Source: Bacillus sp. (in: firmicutes) (lineage in GTDB: Bacteria; Bacillota; Bacilli; Bacillales; JACDOC01). Taken from it: a DNA stretch of 64,000 nucleotides. Each line of letters starts with the position of its first letter. The first letter of the stretch is position 1. The DNA lies in NCBI GenBank assembly GCA_017656295.1, contig JACDOC010000014.1:1-64000 (forward strand). Direction: 5' to 3'. Positions 34,277 to 41,529 of this stretch are shown here, one piece after another. The notes beneath the pieces are model-generated. The model did no database searches. It was not told the origin of the DNA and saw nothing but the letters and a program-made list of their open reading frames with translations. The translations under genes were made by a program, and so were the position numbers.

Positions 34277-34828
34277 TCAAGAAACGGGGGGAGATTGTTG
34301 TATTAATATTTCGTACCCTTCATTATTTTCTTCAATTAATGCTTCTTTTGGTGAACGCCAAATGGATTTAATATAAATAAAGTCTGTTACACAAATACCC
34401 GTATGAAACGCCAGCATCATCGTAAAATAATGAACGTAATGTGGAAAAAAATGGCTACCTAAAATAAATACAGGTGTTAAGACTAAAAATGGAAATAACA
34501 AGGCGAATGCAAATCGTCTTTTCGGAATTGGTTCCTTTACTCTTATCACCAATAAAGGAATGAATTTATACATGAACCGATATTGGCACTTTATCTTTTT
34601 TGTGTAACGAACAATTGGTAAATAGTGTAATAGTTTATGAACCGGATAAATACTAATTAAAACGGATAAAAAGATGAGAAAATGCCGGTCATATAACGGT
34701 TCTGAATGAATAGAATGCAACGGTACGAACATAAAAGAAAATACTAAACACATAATCAATAAAGAAATTATAAAGATTCGATGAAAACCAAATTGACGTT
34801 CCAAGTTAATGGTCTTCCAACAATGCAT
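34277..34828 (-). CDS. yhaJ: DUF3267-like membrane protein, YhaJ-like
   Basis: 183 aa with four predicted helices. The pattern of a helix followed by PVHKLLHYLP and later PFLVLTPVFIL suggests the DUF3267 (zincin-like) group, in which the first motif is normally HExxH. Here the Glu is Lys (HKLLH), so protease activity is unlikely. Position between prsA and yhaI agrees with B. subtilis yhaJ. ATG 34828 is selected by GGAGGAG 8 nt upstream. The family call is moderate. Confidence 0.6.
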   Translation of the reverse strand: MHCWKTINLERQFGFHRIFIISLLIMCLVFSFMFVPLHSIHSEPLYDRHFLIFLSVLISIYPVHKLLHYLPIVRYTKKIKCQYRFMYKFIPLLVIRVKEPIPKRRFAFALLFPFLVLTPVFILGSHFFPHYVHYFTMMLAFHTGICVTDFIYIKSIWRSPKEALIEENNEGYEILIQQSPPVS

Positions 34829-35024
34829 TAAAAATTCTCCTCCGGTAGAAGGGATAGATATATGAATTTCCATCTGCTGTACATAATTTACGCCCTTTGT
34901 CGGAAAAAATCAATAGGTTTTTTTATTTTGTACTGTAAAGCATGGACATAACAGGGAGAAATTGGAAGAATGATCAATATTTCGTTTACAATATCATAGG
35001 ATTTTGTAAAATAGGAGGAGTAAA

Positions 35025-35045
35025 ATGAAAGGAAATCGTCGGTAG
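35025..35045 (+). other. Six-codon mini-ORF with strong ribosome site before yhaI
   Basis: AGGAGGAG then ATG AAA GGA AAT CGT CGG TAG (MKGNRR), ending 44 nt before yhaI. The ribosome site is stronger than yhaI's own. It may be a translational or attenuation device, or chance. Confidence 0.35.
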
Positions 35046-35088
35046 ATAGCGAACATGTAAGTAAGGAAAAAATAAAAGGTGAGTAGTA

Positions 35089-35424
35089 ATGAATAATTGG
35101 CTCGAACGGTTAGAAAAATTGGAATACCATCAACAACTTTTATTAAAAATGGTGCGTCCGGAAGGTTATGAATTTGATCGGTTAGTCATTGAAAAAAATT
35201 TAAGTCGGGATGAAGTCGAACAATTTTATAAACTTTGCGAAGAATTGAGCAAAAAAAGAGAAGAACAAAAAGCGGAAGGATTTGTATTTCATACCCCGCT
35301 TTTTCGTGAATTTCAACAACGACTTCATCCGCGATTGTCTCCAGAAGAAGTAATCGACGCTTGTATTAAACAACGGTTATATGTGGAATTAATGACTGAT
35401 TTTAAAAGAAATATTCGAGAATAA
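35089..35424 (+). CDS. yhaI: DUF1878 family protein YhaI
   Basis: 111 aa, mostly helical and charged, starting MNNWLERLEKLEYHQQLLLKM. The length and position opposite scoC match B. subtilis YhaI (about 113 aa). No function is known. It converges with scoC with only the stop codons back to back, so there is no room for a long terminator between them. Confidence 0.85.
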   Translation: MNNWLERLEKLEYHQQLLLKMVRPEGYEFDRLVIEKNLSRDEVEQFYKLCEELSKKREEQKAEGFVFHTPLFREFQQRLHPRLSPEEVIDACIKQRLYVELMTDFKRNIRE

Positions 35425-36000
35425 TTAGACCGGTTCTTTTGTATCAGGACTGATTTTAACGATTTTTCCATCTTCTTCAACGAAATCACACTCGATATTA
35501 TGAAAGGATCGTTCAAAAATTTTCATAAAATCTTCACCATATATGTTCCGAATAATGGCCATCATTTCTAAAATTTCTGGAAATTTACCGTATAAATTTT
35601 TTAACGGAAGTGCTCCTTTAAATGCCAAGAAATTTTTTGGTTGGTAATTCTCCATTAATTTTAATAAAATTTCTTCTCCTTGTTCCGTTAATTCAATATA
35701 CGTATTTCGCTTATCATTTTCTTTTTTGGAGAATTTTAACAATCCACGCTCCTCTAGTTTTTTAGAGAAGTTAAAAGCAGTGGAAACGTGCATGACACCG
35801 AATTTCGCTACATCGGATATCGAAGCTCCTTTTAAGTGGTAGGCAATCCACAATATGTGGTGCTCGTTAATATTTAAGTTAAACGGTTTAATCCACTGTT
35901 GCCAATCCTTCTCAACGGCCTTCCATAATGCTTTACTAAGCTGAGCAATTCGTTGACTGAATAGCATCGCCTCTTTCATAGAAAACTCTTGATTTTCCAT
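35425..36000 (-). CDS. scoC: MarR-family transition-state regulator ScoC (Hpr)
   Basis: 191 aa. Winged-helix MarR domain: [42 protein letters not shown] is the recognition region (about 45-90), and the wing follows ([13 protein letters not shown]). ScoC represses extracellular proteases and peptide transport in growth and influences sporulation; its presence beside prsA and ecs clusters secretion-related regulators. Ribosome site AGGTGA 6 nt upstream of ATG 36000. Slightly shorter than B. subtilis ScoC (203 aa). Confidence 0.93.
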   Translation of the reverse strand: MENQEFSMKEAMLFSQRIAQLSKALWKAVEKDWQQWIKPFNLNINEHHILWIAYHLKGASISDVAKFGVMHVSTAFNFSKKLEERGLLKFSKKENDKRNTYIELTEQGEEILLKLMENYQPKNFLAFKGALPLKNLYGKFPEILEMMAIIRNIYGEDFMKIFERSFHNIECDFVEEDGKIVKISPDTKEPV

Positions 36001-36203
36001 TCAACGTCACCTACTCCATCAAAATAGTTTCTTACTTAATATTATGCCAATAAAACAACCAAGAATAAAGATAAAATTAACAAAATTTTTAGAATAATAG
36101 ACAAAAAGGATAGAACAGTGGTTTCAAAGGTTATATAAGTTTGAATGAAAGGAAGGGACTCTACCTTTGTGATTAGGTGGATTAAATTTTTATTCATATA
36201 TTA

Positions 36204-36560
36204 TTAAGAATGATTTAATTTTTGTTCAAGCTCAGTAAGGGCTTTGTGAATTTCTGCAATTTCCTGTTTTAAGAGATTTTCGTGTGGCTTCATTTCATGG
36301 CGCCACTGGTGGAAGGATTGTTTCAAGTCAGTGATAAGTTCTGATAAGACTTCTTTTCCTTCTTTCGTCGTATGTTGAACGGAGGTTTGAAGATTGTGAA
36401 GATGTATATTTAGTTCTTGAAGCCATCTGCACCATTCATCTTTTTGTTCACGAATTTGTTTGCGTAATTCTTCACCTGATGAAGGAGCTGAAAATAACGC
36501 GGTAATAGCTCCAACCGCACCACCAAAAAGAATACCATATGTCAACCATTTCATGTTCAT
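36204..36560 (-). CDS. yhaH: YtxH-domain protein YhaH
   Basis: 118 aa, the length of B. subtilis YhaH. A Gly-rich N-terminal membrane helix (YGILFGGAVGAITALFSAP) followed by SSGEELRKQIREQ is the YtxH signature; the rest is amphipathic coiled coil. General-stress associated, function unknown. ATG 36560 follows GAGGTGA; an upstream in-frame ATG at 36587 has no ribosome site. Confidence 0.87.
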   Translation of the reverse strand: MNMKWLTYGILFGGAVGAITALFSAPSSGEELRKQIREQKDEWCRWLQELNIHLHNLQTSVQHTTKEGKEVLSELITDLKQSFHQWRHEMKPHENLLKQEIAEIHKALTELEQKLNHS

Positions 36561-36736
36561 CTTGTTCACCTCATTATTTATTTCCATATGTGTAGAAAGA
36601 GAATCAGTTAAAATATTTCGACAATTTTTTAAAAATTCCTTTTTTATTTTACAATGGAACGAATTTTTCCTTTTTCATAACAGAAACAACTTTAGCATAT
36701 TTTTTAATAAGAGCGGATCAGAAGAGGAGTGACGGA

Positions 36737-36931
36737 ATGAGTGGAATCATCTTTGGTTTTTTCGCCGTTAGCGCCATCTTATTTTTTGGTACAATCCATT
36801 ATGTAATAGCTAGTTATCGACCAGGTATGTATCCACCCAAAAATATATTGAAAAAGCGGGCGTTAGTTTTAGCCGGGGGCGGAGCTATCATGATGTTAGT
36901 CGGTTGGCTGTTGCTATTCATTAATCAATAA
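36737..36931 (+). CDS. Small two-helix membrane protein
   Basis: 64 aa with two hydrophobic helices (IIFGFFAVSAILFFGTIHYVI and LVLAGGGAIMMLVGWLLLFI) separated by a basic loop PGMYPPKNILKKR. GAGGAGTGACGGA precedes ATG 36737. Family not recognised. Its last three codons and stop lie in the 8-bp target duplication of the adjacent MITE. Confidence 0.7.
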   Translation: MSGIIFGFFAVSAILFFGTIHYVIASYRPGMYPPKNILKKRALVLAGGGAIMMLVGWLLLFINQ

Positions 36932-37133
36932 GGCTCTGTTATATTTTATTGTTGATTTTTAGCAAGTTGTTCACATGAAGCGAAAGGCGGCGACTCCAGC
37001 GGGAACAAGAAGCCAGGCAAGACCCTTACTTGAGCGTAGCAAGGGAAGCGGCTTGCGGCTTGCCCGCGGAAAGCGTCCGCCACAAGCGTAATGAATAAAT
37101 ATCAACAGTATCATTTAACAGAGCCATCAATAA
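36924..37133. mobile_element. MITE-like element with 8-bp target site duplication
   Basis: The element spans 36932-37125 (194 bp). Its ends are inverted repeats beginning GGCTCTGTTA on each side; over 30 bp about 25 positions match. It is flanked by perfect direct repeats ATCAATAA (36924-36931 and 37126-37133). The core is GC-rich, with GGCGG/CCGCC and GCGGG/CCCGC pairings (GGCGGCGACTCCAGCGGG type, a word I associate with dispersed Bacillaceae repeats). No ORF inside. 8-bp duplications and GG-ending termini fit ISL3-family transposases acting in trans; this is inference. Confidence 0.85.
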
Positions 37134-37162
37134 AAAAGAACCCTACAAAGCAGTAGGGTTCT
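37133..37162 (-). terminator. Terminator of trpP (minus strand)
   Basis: AGAACCCTAC pairs with GTAGGGTTCT and is followed on the minus strand by six Ts. Before the MITE inserted it would also have lain directly after the 64-aa gene. Confidence 0.88.
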
Positions 37163-37172
37163 AGTTTTGTAT

Positions 37173-37691
37173 TTACACTTGTTCGATTATGTGAGTTCTT
37201 TTGAATATTGATTGAACAATTGGGAAAATAATCATCATGGCTAATGTATTCACGACGGCTGCCGGTAAAACAACAGAAACAAATAGCCCAACAAATGGTC
37301 CAGGTAATCCAACAATCAGTGCCGCTGTGGATAAAAAGATGGAACCAGAAATTAACGTACCAATAGCTGTTAAAATGAGGGCTCCGATATATGGACTTAC
37401 CATGCGTCGAATAAGGACAAATAAACTATATACGATGAAAGCCGTTAACATTTTATCGACGACGTTAGGAAGAAAGCCTCCTGGAAAAGTGGACGTAATT
37501 CCCGAAATTAGCCCTGTTACAATTCCGAGTAAGAAAATATGGTTCGGTTTAGGGAACATCAAAATTCCTAAAAACATCATCGTAAGCATCATGTCCGGTT
37601 TCATTCCTAAAAAAATTCCCGGAACAATGGTGTGCAATACAGCACCAATGCCTACAAATAGGGATAAAATGACAAGTGTCTTCGTTTTCAT
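37173..37691 (-). CDS. trpP: Tryptophan transporter TrpP
   Basis: 172 aa, same length as B. subtilis TrpP (YhaG). Five to six hydrophobic helices with the conserved stretches GIFLGMKPDMMLTMMFLGIL and GLISGITSTFPGGFLPN. It is an energy-coupling-type small membrane protein for tryptophan uptake. In B. subtilis translation is blocked by TRAP bound to GAG/UAG repeats over the ribosome site; the same repeats are seen here (separate entry). Confidence 0.93.
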   Translation of the reverse strand: MKTKTLVILSLFVGIGAVLHTIVPGIFLGMKPDMMLTMMFLGILMFPKPNHIFLLGIVTGLISGITSTFPGGFLPNVVDKMLTAFIVYSLFVLIRRMVSPYIGALILTAIGTLISGSIFLSTAALIVGLPGPFVGLFVSVVLPAAVVNTLAMMIIFPIVQSIFKRTHIIEQV

Positions 37692-37693
37692 TC

Positions 37694-37736
37694 CTCATCT
37701 CTCCTCTTCTTTTCTAAACTCTTCTCAATTCCCCTA
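37694..37736 (-). promoter_or_regulatory. Candidate TRAP-binding site over the trpP ribosome site
   Basis: Reading the minus strand towards the start codon there are seven GAG or TAG triplets: complements of 37734-36, 37724-26, 37719-21, 37714-16, 37704-06, 37701-03 and 37694-96. Several have the 2-nt spacing TRAP prefers, and the last overlaps the ribosome site. Bound TRAP would block trpP translation when tryptophan is plentiful. Confidence 0.7.
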
Positions 37737-37813
37737 CTGTATCATTTGGACCAGTAGCGGGAATGTTACGGACATTATACCATAACCTGTTTTAAACAGA
37801 AAGAAATTTTCAT

Positions 37814-37850
37814 AAAAAATAGGTGATTCCATTGAATCACCTGTTTTTTT
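37814..37850. terminator. Bidirectional terminator after hit
   Basis: AGGTGATTC, CATT, GAATCACCT, with A/T runs on both sides; the stop codon of hit overlaps the plus-strand T run. Confidence 0.88.
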
Positions 37851-38277
37851 ATTCTTTACCTATGTGGTTAGCAATAGAAGAAGCGATGGCTTGTAAGTCA
37901 TCAGGCGTATACGCATGGTTATTTGTTTTCCAAACAGCACCAAAGCCATCCCCTTTACCATAACGTGGGATTAAATGAAGATGGAAATGGAAGACGGATT
38001 GTCCCGCTTCTTCACCATTATTATTTAATAAGTTCATGCCGATAGGATGATACGTTTCTTTAATAGCATTGGCGATTTTTGGTACGACTTTGAAAAGATG
38101 TTGGGCAATTTCTGGTGTTAATTCATACACATTTTGTTTATGTACTTTTGGAATGACAAGTGTATGACCTTTTGTTACTTGGCTTATGTCGAGAAAAGCT
38201 AATACGTGGTCGTCCTCGTACACTTTCGCCGCTGGGATATCCCCTTGTACGATTTTACAAAAAATACAATCTTGCAT
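37849..38277 (-). CDS. hit: HIT family protein Hit
   Basis: 142-aa histidine-triad protein. Zinc-ligand CIFCKIV at the N-terminus and the triad FHFHLHLIPR near residue 100 are intact. Expected to be a nucleotide phosphoramidase or dinucleotide hydrolase. It lies upstream and divergent from ecsA as in B. subtilis. ATG 38277 is preferred to ATG 38283, which is too close to AAAGGAG. Confidence 0.93.
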   Translation of the reverse strand: MQDCIFCKIVQGDIPAAKVYEDDHVLAFLDISQVTKGHTLVIPKVHKQNVYELTPEIAQHLFKVVPKIANAIKETYHPIGMNLLNNNGEEAGQSVFHFHLHLIPRYGKGDGFGAVWKTNNHAYTPDDLQAIASSIANHIGKE

Positions 38278-38351
38278 GATCATAAGCTCCTTTCATTTAA
38301 TATTGGTTAATTTTAATAATACGAAAAGTCGGAAAGAATTTCTAGGCGTAC

Positions 38352-38647
38352 ACATATAAAGGGGAGGATCCTCGAGTAGAATCCTCCCCATGAAGGGGTT
38401 GCTAAAACTGATGGGTTGTTTTATCCGTCTCTTTGATAAACACCTCATTTTTAAGAAGTGTTATAAGAAAAAGTTGGAGCTTATGACGATGTTCAAGCTA
38501 ACCATCCCCTTATCGAGTATGGTACTGCTTTTTTACATTTAATGTCATTCTCCATGTAAAACGCCCATCATGAACAGGGCCGAATTACATGTGTTGTAAT
38601 TGGTCTTTAACAACCACCCCGTTTGTTTATTAAGGTGAACCCCTTCA
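38352..38647 (-). ncRNA. Candidate ~295-nt structured RNA between hit and ecsA
   Basis: On the minus strand the 5' end TGAAGGGGTT (complement of 38638-38647) pairs perfectly with AACCCCTTCA at the other end (38391-38400). Inside this are GGTTGTT/AACAACC (38609-15 with 38414-20) and at least five local hairpins: AATTACA/TGTAATT, GCCC/GGGC, TTTTACAT/ATGTAAAA, AGCTT/AAGCT, AACAC/GTGTT. A promoter-like ATGACT-N17-CATAAT (38679-38651) would start transcription at the first closing stem, and the hairpin GGGGAGGAT/ATCCTCCCC (38389-38361) with TTTATAT ends it. No ORF is convincing in 38284-38762. Not a family I can name. Confidence 0.6.
38361..38389 (-). terminator. Strong hairpin ending the candidate RNA
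   Basis: GGGGAGGAT pairs perfectly with ATCCTCCCC around an 11-nt loop; on the minus strand TTTATAT follows. Confidence 0.65.
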
Positions 38648-38718
38648 CTCATTATGATTACCATTTATGAATAAGTCATTCAGGAAAATTGTGTGAAAAT
38701 GAAAATTTGTTCTCCATC

Positions 38719-38727
38719 TGATACAAT
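38719..38727 (+). promoter_or_regulatory. Extended -10 promoter of ecsABC
   Basis: TGATACAAT, 36 nt upstream of ecsA. No consensus -35. Confidence 0.5.
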
Positions 38728-38762
38728 AAAATCAACTTACCTGAAAAGAAGGAGAAGTAGTT

Positions 38763-39512
38763 ATGACGTTACTTTCCGTTCAACAGTTGACGGGAGGATA
38801 TTCCGCCAAACCTGTGTTAAAAAATATTTCGTTTGAAGTAAAGCGAGGCGAAATGGTTGGGTTAATTGGATTAAACGGTGCTGGTAAAAGTACGACGATC
38901 AAACATATTATCGGCTTAATGCGTCCTCATCAAGGATTGATTACGATTAATGGTCGTTCACTCGAGGATCAACCTGACGAATATCGCCAACAGTTTGCCT
39001 ATATACCGGAAACACCAATTTTATATGATGAACTAACATTAGAAGAGCATTTAAAGCTAACGGCGATGGCATACGGAATCGATGAGAAAGTGTTTGAGTC
39101 TCGGGTGATGCCATTAGCGAAAGCGTTTCATATGGAGAAGCGACTACGTTGGTTTCCTGCTCATTTTTCAAAAGGAATGAAGCAAAAAGCAATGATTATG
39201 GCGGCCTTTTTAGTACGACCTTCATTATATATTATTGATGAGCCTTTCGTTGGTTTAGATCCTTTAGGCATTCAATCATTGCTTCAATTTCTTCAAGAGG
39301 CCAAAAAAGATGGGACAGGAATTTTAATGTCCACACATATTTTAGCAACTGCTGAGAAACATTGTGATTCGTTTGTGATTTTACATAACGGAACCATTCG
39401 AGCAAAAGGGACGTTAAACGAATTGCAGGAACAGTTTGGCATGCCCAATGCAACATTAGATGACCTCTATATCCAATTAACGAAGGAAGATGGCGATAAG
39501 CATGTGGAGTGA
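38763..39512 (+). CDS. ecsA: ABC transporter ATPase EcsA
   Basis: 249 aa. Walker A GLNGAGKST near 38-46, Walker B LYIIDEPFVGLDPLG, a degenerate signature (FSKGMKQKAMIMAAF) and the switch His in STHILATAE. EcsA with EcsB is needed for protein secretion, competence and sporulation in B. subtilis and affects regulated membrane proteolysis. ATG 38763 follows AAGGAGAAG. Overlaps ecsB by 11 nt. Confidence 0.95.
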   Translation: MTLLSVQQLTGGYSAKPVLKNISFEVKRGEMVGLIGLNGAGKSTTIKHIIGLMRPHQGLITINGRSLEDQPDEYRQQFAYIPETPILYDELTLEEHLKLTAMAYGIDEKVFESRVMPLAKAFHMEKRLRWFPAHFSKGMKQKAMIMAAFLVRPSLYIIDEPFVGLDPLGIQSLLQFLQEAKKDGTGILMSTHILATAEKHCDSFVILHNGTIRAKGTLNELQEQFGMPNATLDDLYIQLTKEDGDKHVE

Positions 39513-40716
39513 ACTATGGTCGAAACGGGTGCAATACGTTTGGTCCGACATTCGGAAATATGGTCGCTACATGTTCAATGACCATCTTGTTTTAGTTGTC
39601 TTCATTTTGTTCGGTGGACTACTGTTTTCCTACCAACAATGGACGGAAACGTTAGAAGAGAACTTTCCTGTTATTGTCGCTTTGGCCATTGTGTTGGCAA
39701 CGGGTTTAACGTATAGCCCGATATACACGTTATTTGAGCCGGCAGATCAAGTGTTTTTACTTCCTGCTGAAAACAAAATGCGTCCATATTATTTGAAAAG
39801 TATTCAATGGAGCTTCATCATTCAGTCGTATATTTTATTTTTTCTATGGCTGTTTGTGCTTCCAATGTACAAGCAAATAGCAACTGTTTCTATCGGTCAT
39901 TTTATCGGTATTTTAATCGTCTTGTTATTCATTAAAGGATGGAACCTTTTTGTTCATTGGAACGTATTAAAGTTACCGAACCATACGCATGTGTGGATCG
40001 ATTCCATTGTTCGCTATTTGATAAATGGAATATTCATTTATGTTTTGCTGCACAAGTCTTTAATGGTGATAGGCGTTATTCTCATATTCCTGTTGTACGG
40101 TTGGTATTTTCAAAAAAGTACTACGAAATTGCCATTACAATGGGAACGACTTATACAACGAGAAGAAAAGAGAAAAATGTCCTTTTACCGATTCGCCAAT
40201 TTATTTACCGATGTACCAAAGTTAAAAGGACAAATTAAACGTCGGAAGTGGGCTGATTTCTTTCTTCGCAATGTCCCTTTTTCGACTTCAAAAACGTACG
40301 ATTTTTTATTTATTCGGATGTTTCTTCGGAACAATGAATATTTTTATTTAGTTGTGCGGTTGACAGCCATAGGTAGTTTTTTAATATGGTTATTCCGTGA
40401 TATGGTGTTCGGACAAATGATTGTTGCTGTCCTGTTTATGTATATGACCGGGTTGCAGCTTCTTCCGTTATGGAGGTATCACCGCCAAGTATTATGGACA
40501 TTTATATACCCAGTTCAATCGACCGTTCATATGTACTCTTATTTACGGTTGCTACGTACGATATTACTGATTCAACTCATCGTATTCGTGCTTGTTTTAG
40601 TGGCGACTGGTGCATATGCGGTTAGTGGGACGGTCCTTATTGGGCAAACCGTGTTGATTTGGATGTTTGTTAAGGTTTTTGCGAAAAAGCATGTGAAAAA
40701 ACAAGAGGATAGGTGA
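39502..40716 (+). CDS. ecsB: ABC transporter membrane subunit EcsB
   Basis: 404 aa with about nine hydrophobic segments in pairs, no obvious soluble domain. It begins MWSELWSKRVQYVWSDIRKYGRYMFNDH, a close match to the EcsB N-terminus I remember, which supports ATG 39502 over ATG 39490. Forms the membrane part of the Ecs transporter; substrate unknown. Confidence 0.92.
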   Translation: MWSELWSKRVQYVWSDIRKYGRYMFNDHLVLVVFILFGGLLFSYQQWTETLEENFPVIVALAIVLATGLTYSPIYTLFEPADQVFLLPAENKMRPYYLKSIQWSFIIQSYILFFLWLFVLPMYKQIATVSIGHFIGILIVLLFIKGWNLFVHWNVLKLPNHTHVWIDSIVRYLINGIFIYVLLHKSLMVIGVILIFLLYGWYFQKSTTKLPLQWERLIQREEKRKMSFYRFANLFTDVPKLKGQIKRRKWADFFLRNVPFSTSKTYDFLFIRMFLRNNEYFYLVVRLTAIGSFLIWLFRDMVFGQMIVAVLFMYMTGLQLLPLWRYHRQVLWTFIYPVQSTVHMYSYLRLLRTILLIQLIVFVLVLVATGAYAVSGTVLIGQTVLIWMFVKVFAKKHVKKQEDR

Positions 40717-40726
40717 TGAATGCTGC

Positions 40727-41440
40727 ATGAATGAGTGGGAACATCTACAGTCGGAAGTGAGCCGGTGGCGTTACAAACTTTTAAAACGACCGACGACGTT
40801 CGAACGATTTTCGAAGAAGACACAAAAAAAGGTGAACGAATTCATCCCTAATCGTGTTCACGAATTCATTACTGAGAGTATTAAAAAAATGGTCCAAGTG
40901 GTACTATTAGGAAATGAATATGTAACAAAGCCGTTTCATGAGCCCGTGTCGTTTGCTGAACGAGAACAGAAAGTGCTGGCAGCGAAAGAAAAGTATAAAA
41001 AGTTAGCAATCGTTGAGGGAGCGGGTACAGGTGCAGGGGGCATTTTGTTAGGTTTGTCCGATTTTCCACTGCTGCTCTCGATTAAAATGAAATTTTTGTT
41101 CGAAACGGCGGCCCTTTATGGATTTGACACGAGAGACCAAAAAGAACGGCTATTTCTTCTGTACGTGTTTCAACTAGCCTTTTCGAGTCAAGAACATCGG
41201 GCAAGAACATTGCAAATGATTGAAGAGTGGGAAGAGAAAAAAGAGGAAATTACCGATGTGGATTGGTATGTATTTCAACAAGAATATCGGGACTATATAG
41301 ATTTTGTCAAACTCCTGCAATTGGTTCCTGGCTTTGGAGCAATCGTTGGGGCAGTAGCGAATAAACAGTTGCTCGATCATTTGGGGGAAACGGCAATGAA
41401 TGCATACCGAATTCGTTGGGGGCAACAACTTCATAAATGA
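40727..41440 (+). CDS. ecsC: EcsC family protein
   Basis: 237 aa. Contains the EcsC-family glycine-rich segment VEGAGTGAGGILLGLSDFPLLLSIKMKFL, a hydrophobic hairpin near residue 85-115, and a second Gly/Ala hydrophobic piece LVPGFGAIVGAVANKQ at the C-terminus. Role unknown, dispensable in B. subtilis. ATG 40727 is 10 nt after AGGTGA. Last gene of the operon, followed by a terminator. Confidence 0.9.
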   Translation: MNEWEHLQSEVSRWRYKLLKRPTTFERFSKKTQKKVNEFIPNRVHEFITESIKKMVQVVLLGNEYVTKPFHEPVSFAEREQKVLAAKEKYKKLAIVEGAGTGAGGILLGLSDFPLLLSIKMKFLFETAALYGFDTRDQKERLFLLYVFQLAFSSQEHRARTLQMIEEWEEKKEEITDVDWYVFQQEYRDYIDFVKLLQLVPGFGAIVGAVANKQLLDHLGETAMNAYRIRWGQQLHK

Positions 41441-41443
41441 TAA

Positions 41444-41480
41444 GAAAAAACCGCCATTGTTATATACATTGGCGGTTTTC
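41444..41480. terminator. Bidirectional terminator between ecsC and ppk
   Basis: AAAACCGCCA pairs with TGGCGGTTTT; six Ts on the minus strand. Confidence 0.85.
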
Positions 41481-41529
41481 GTATGAAAGCGAAAACCCCA
41501 TTAGATTTATTCAAGGAGCCGGTGAGCGC

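Noticed and set aside
38401-38637. A short coding gene on either strand between hit and ecsA
   Set aside because: Only frames of about 20 codons with poorly spaced ribosome sites; the inverted-repeat structure is a better explanation.
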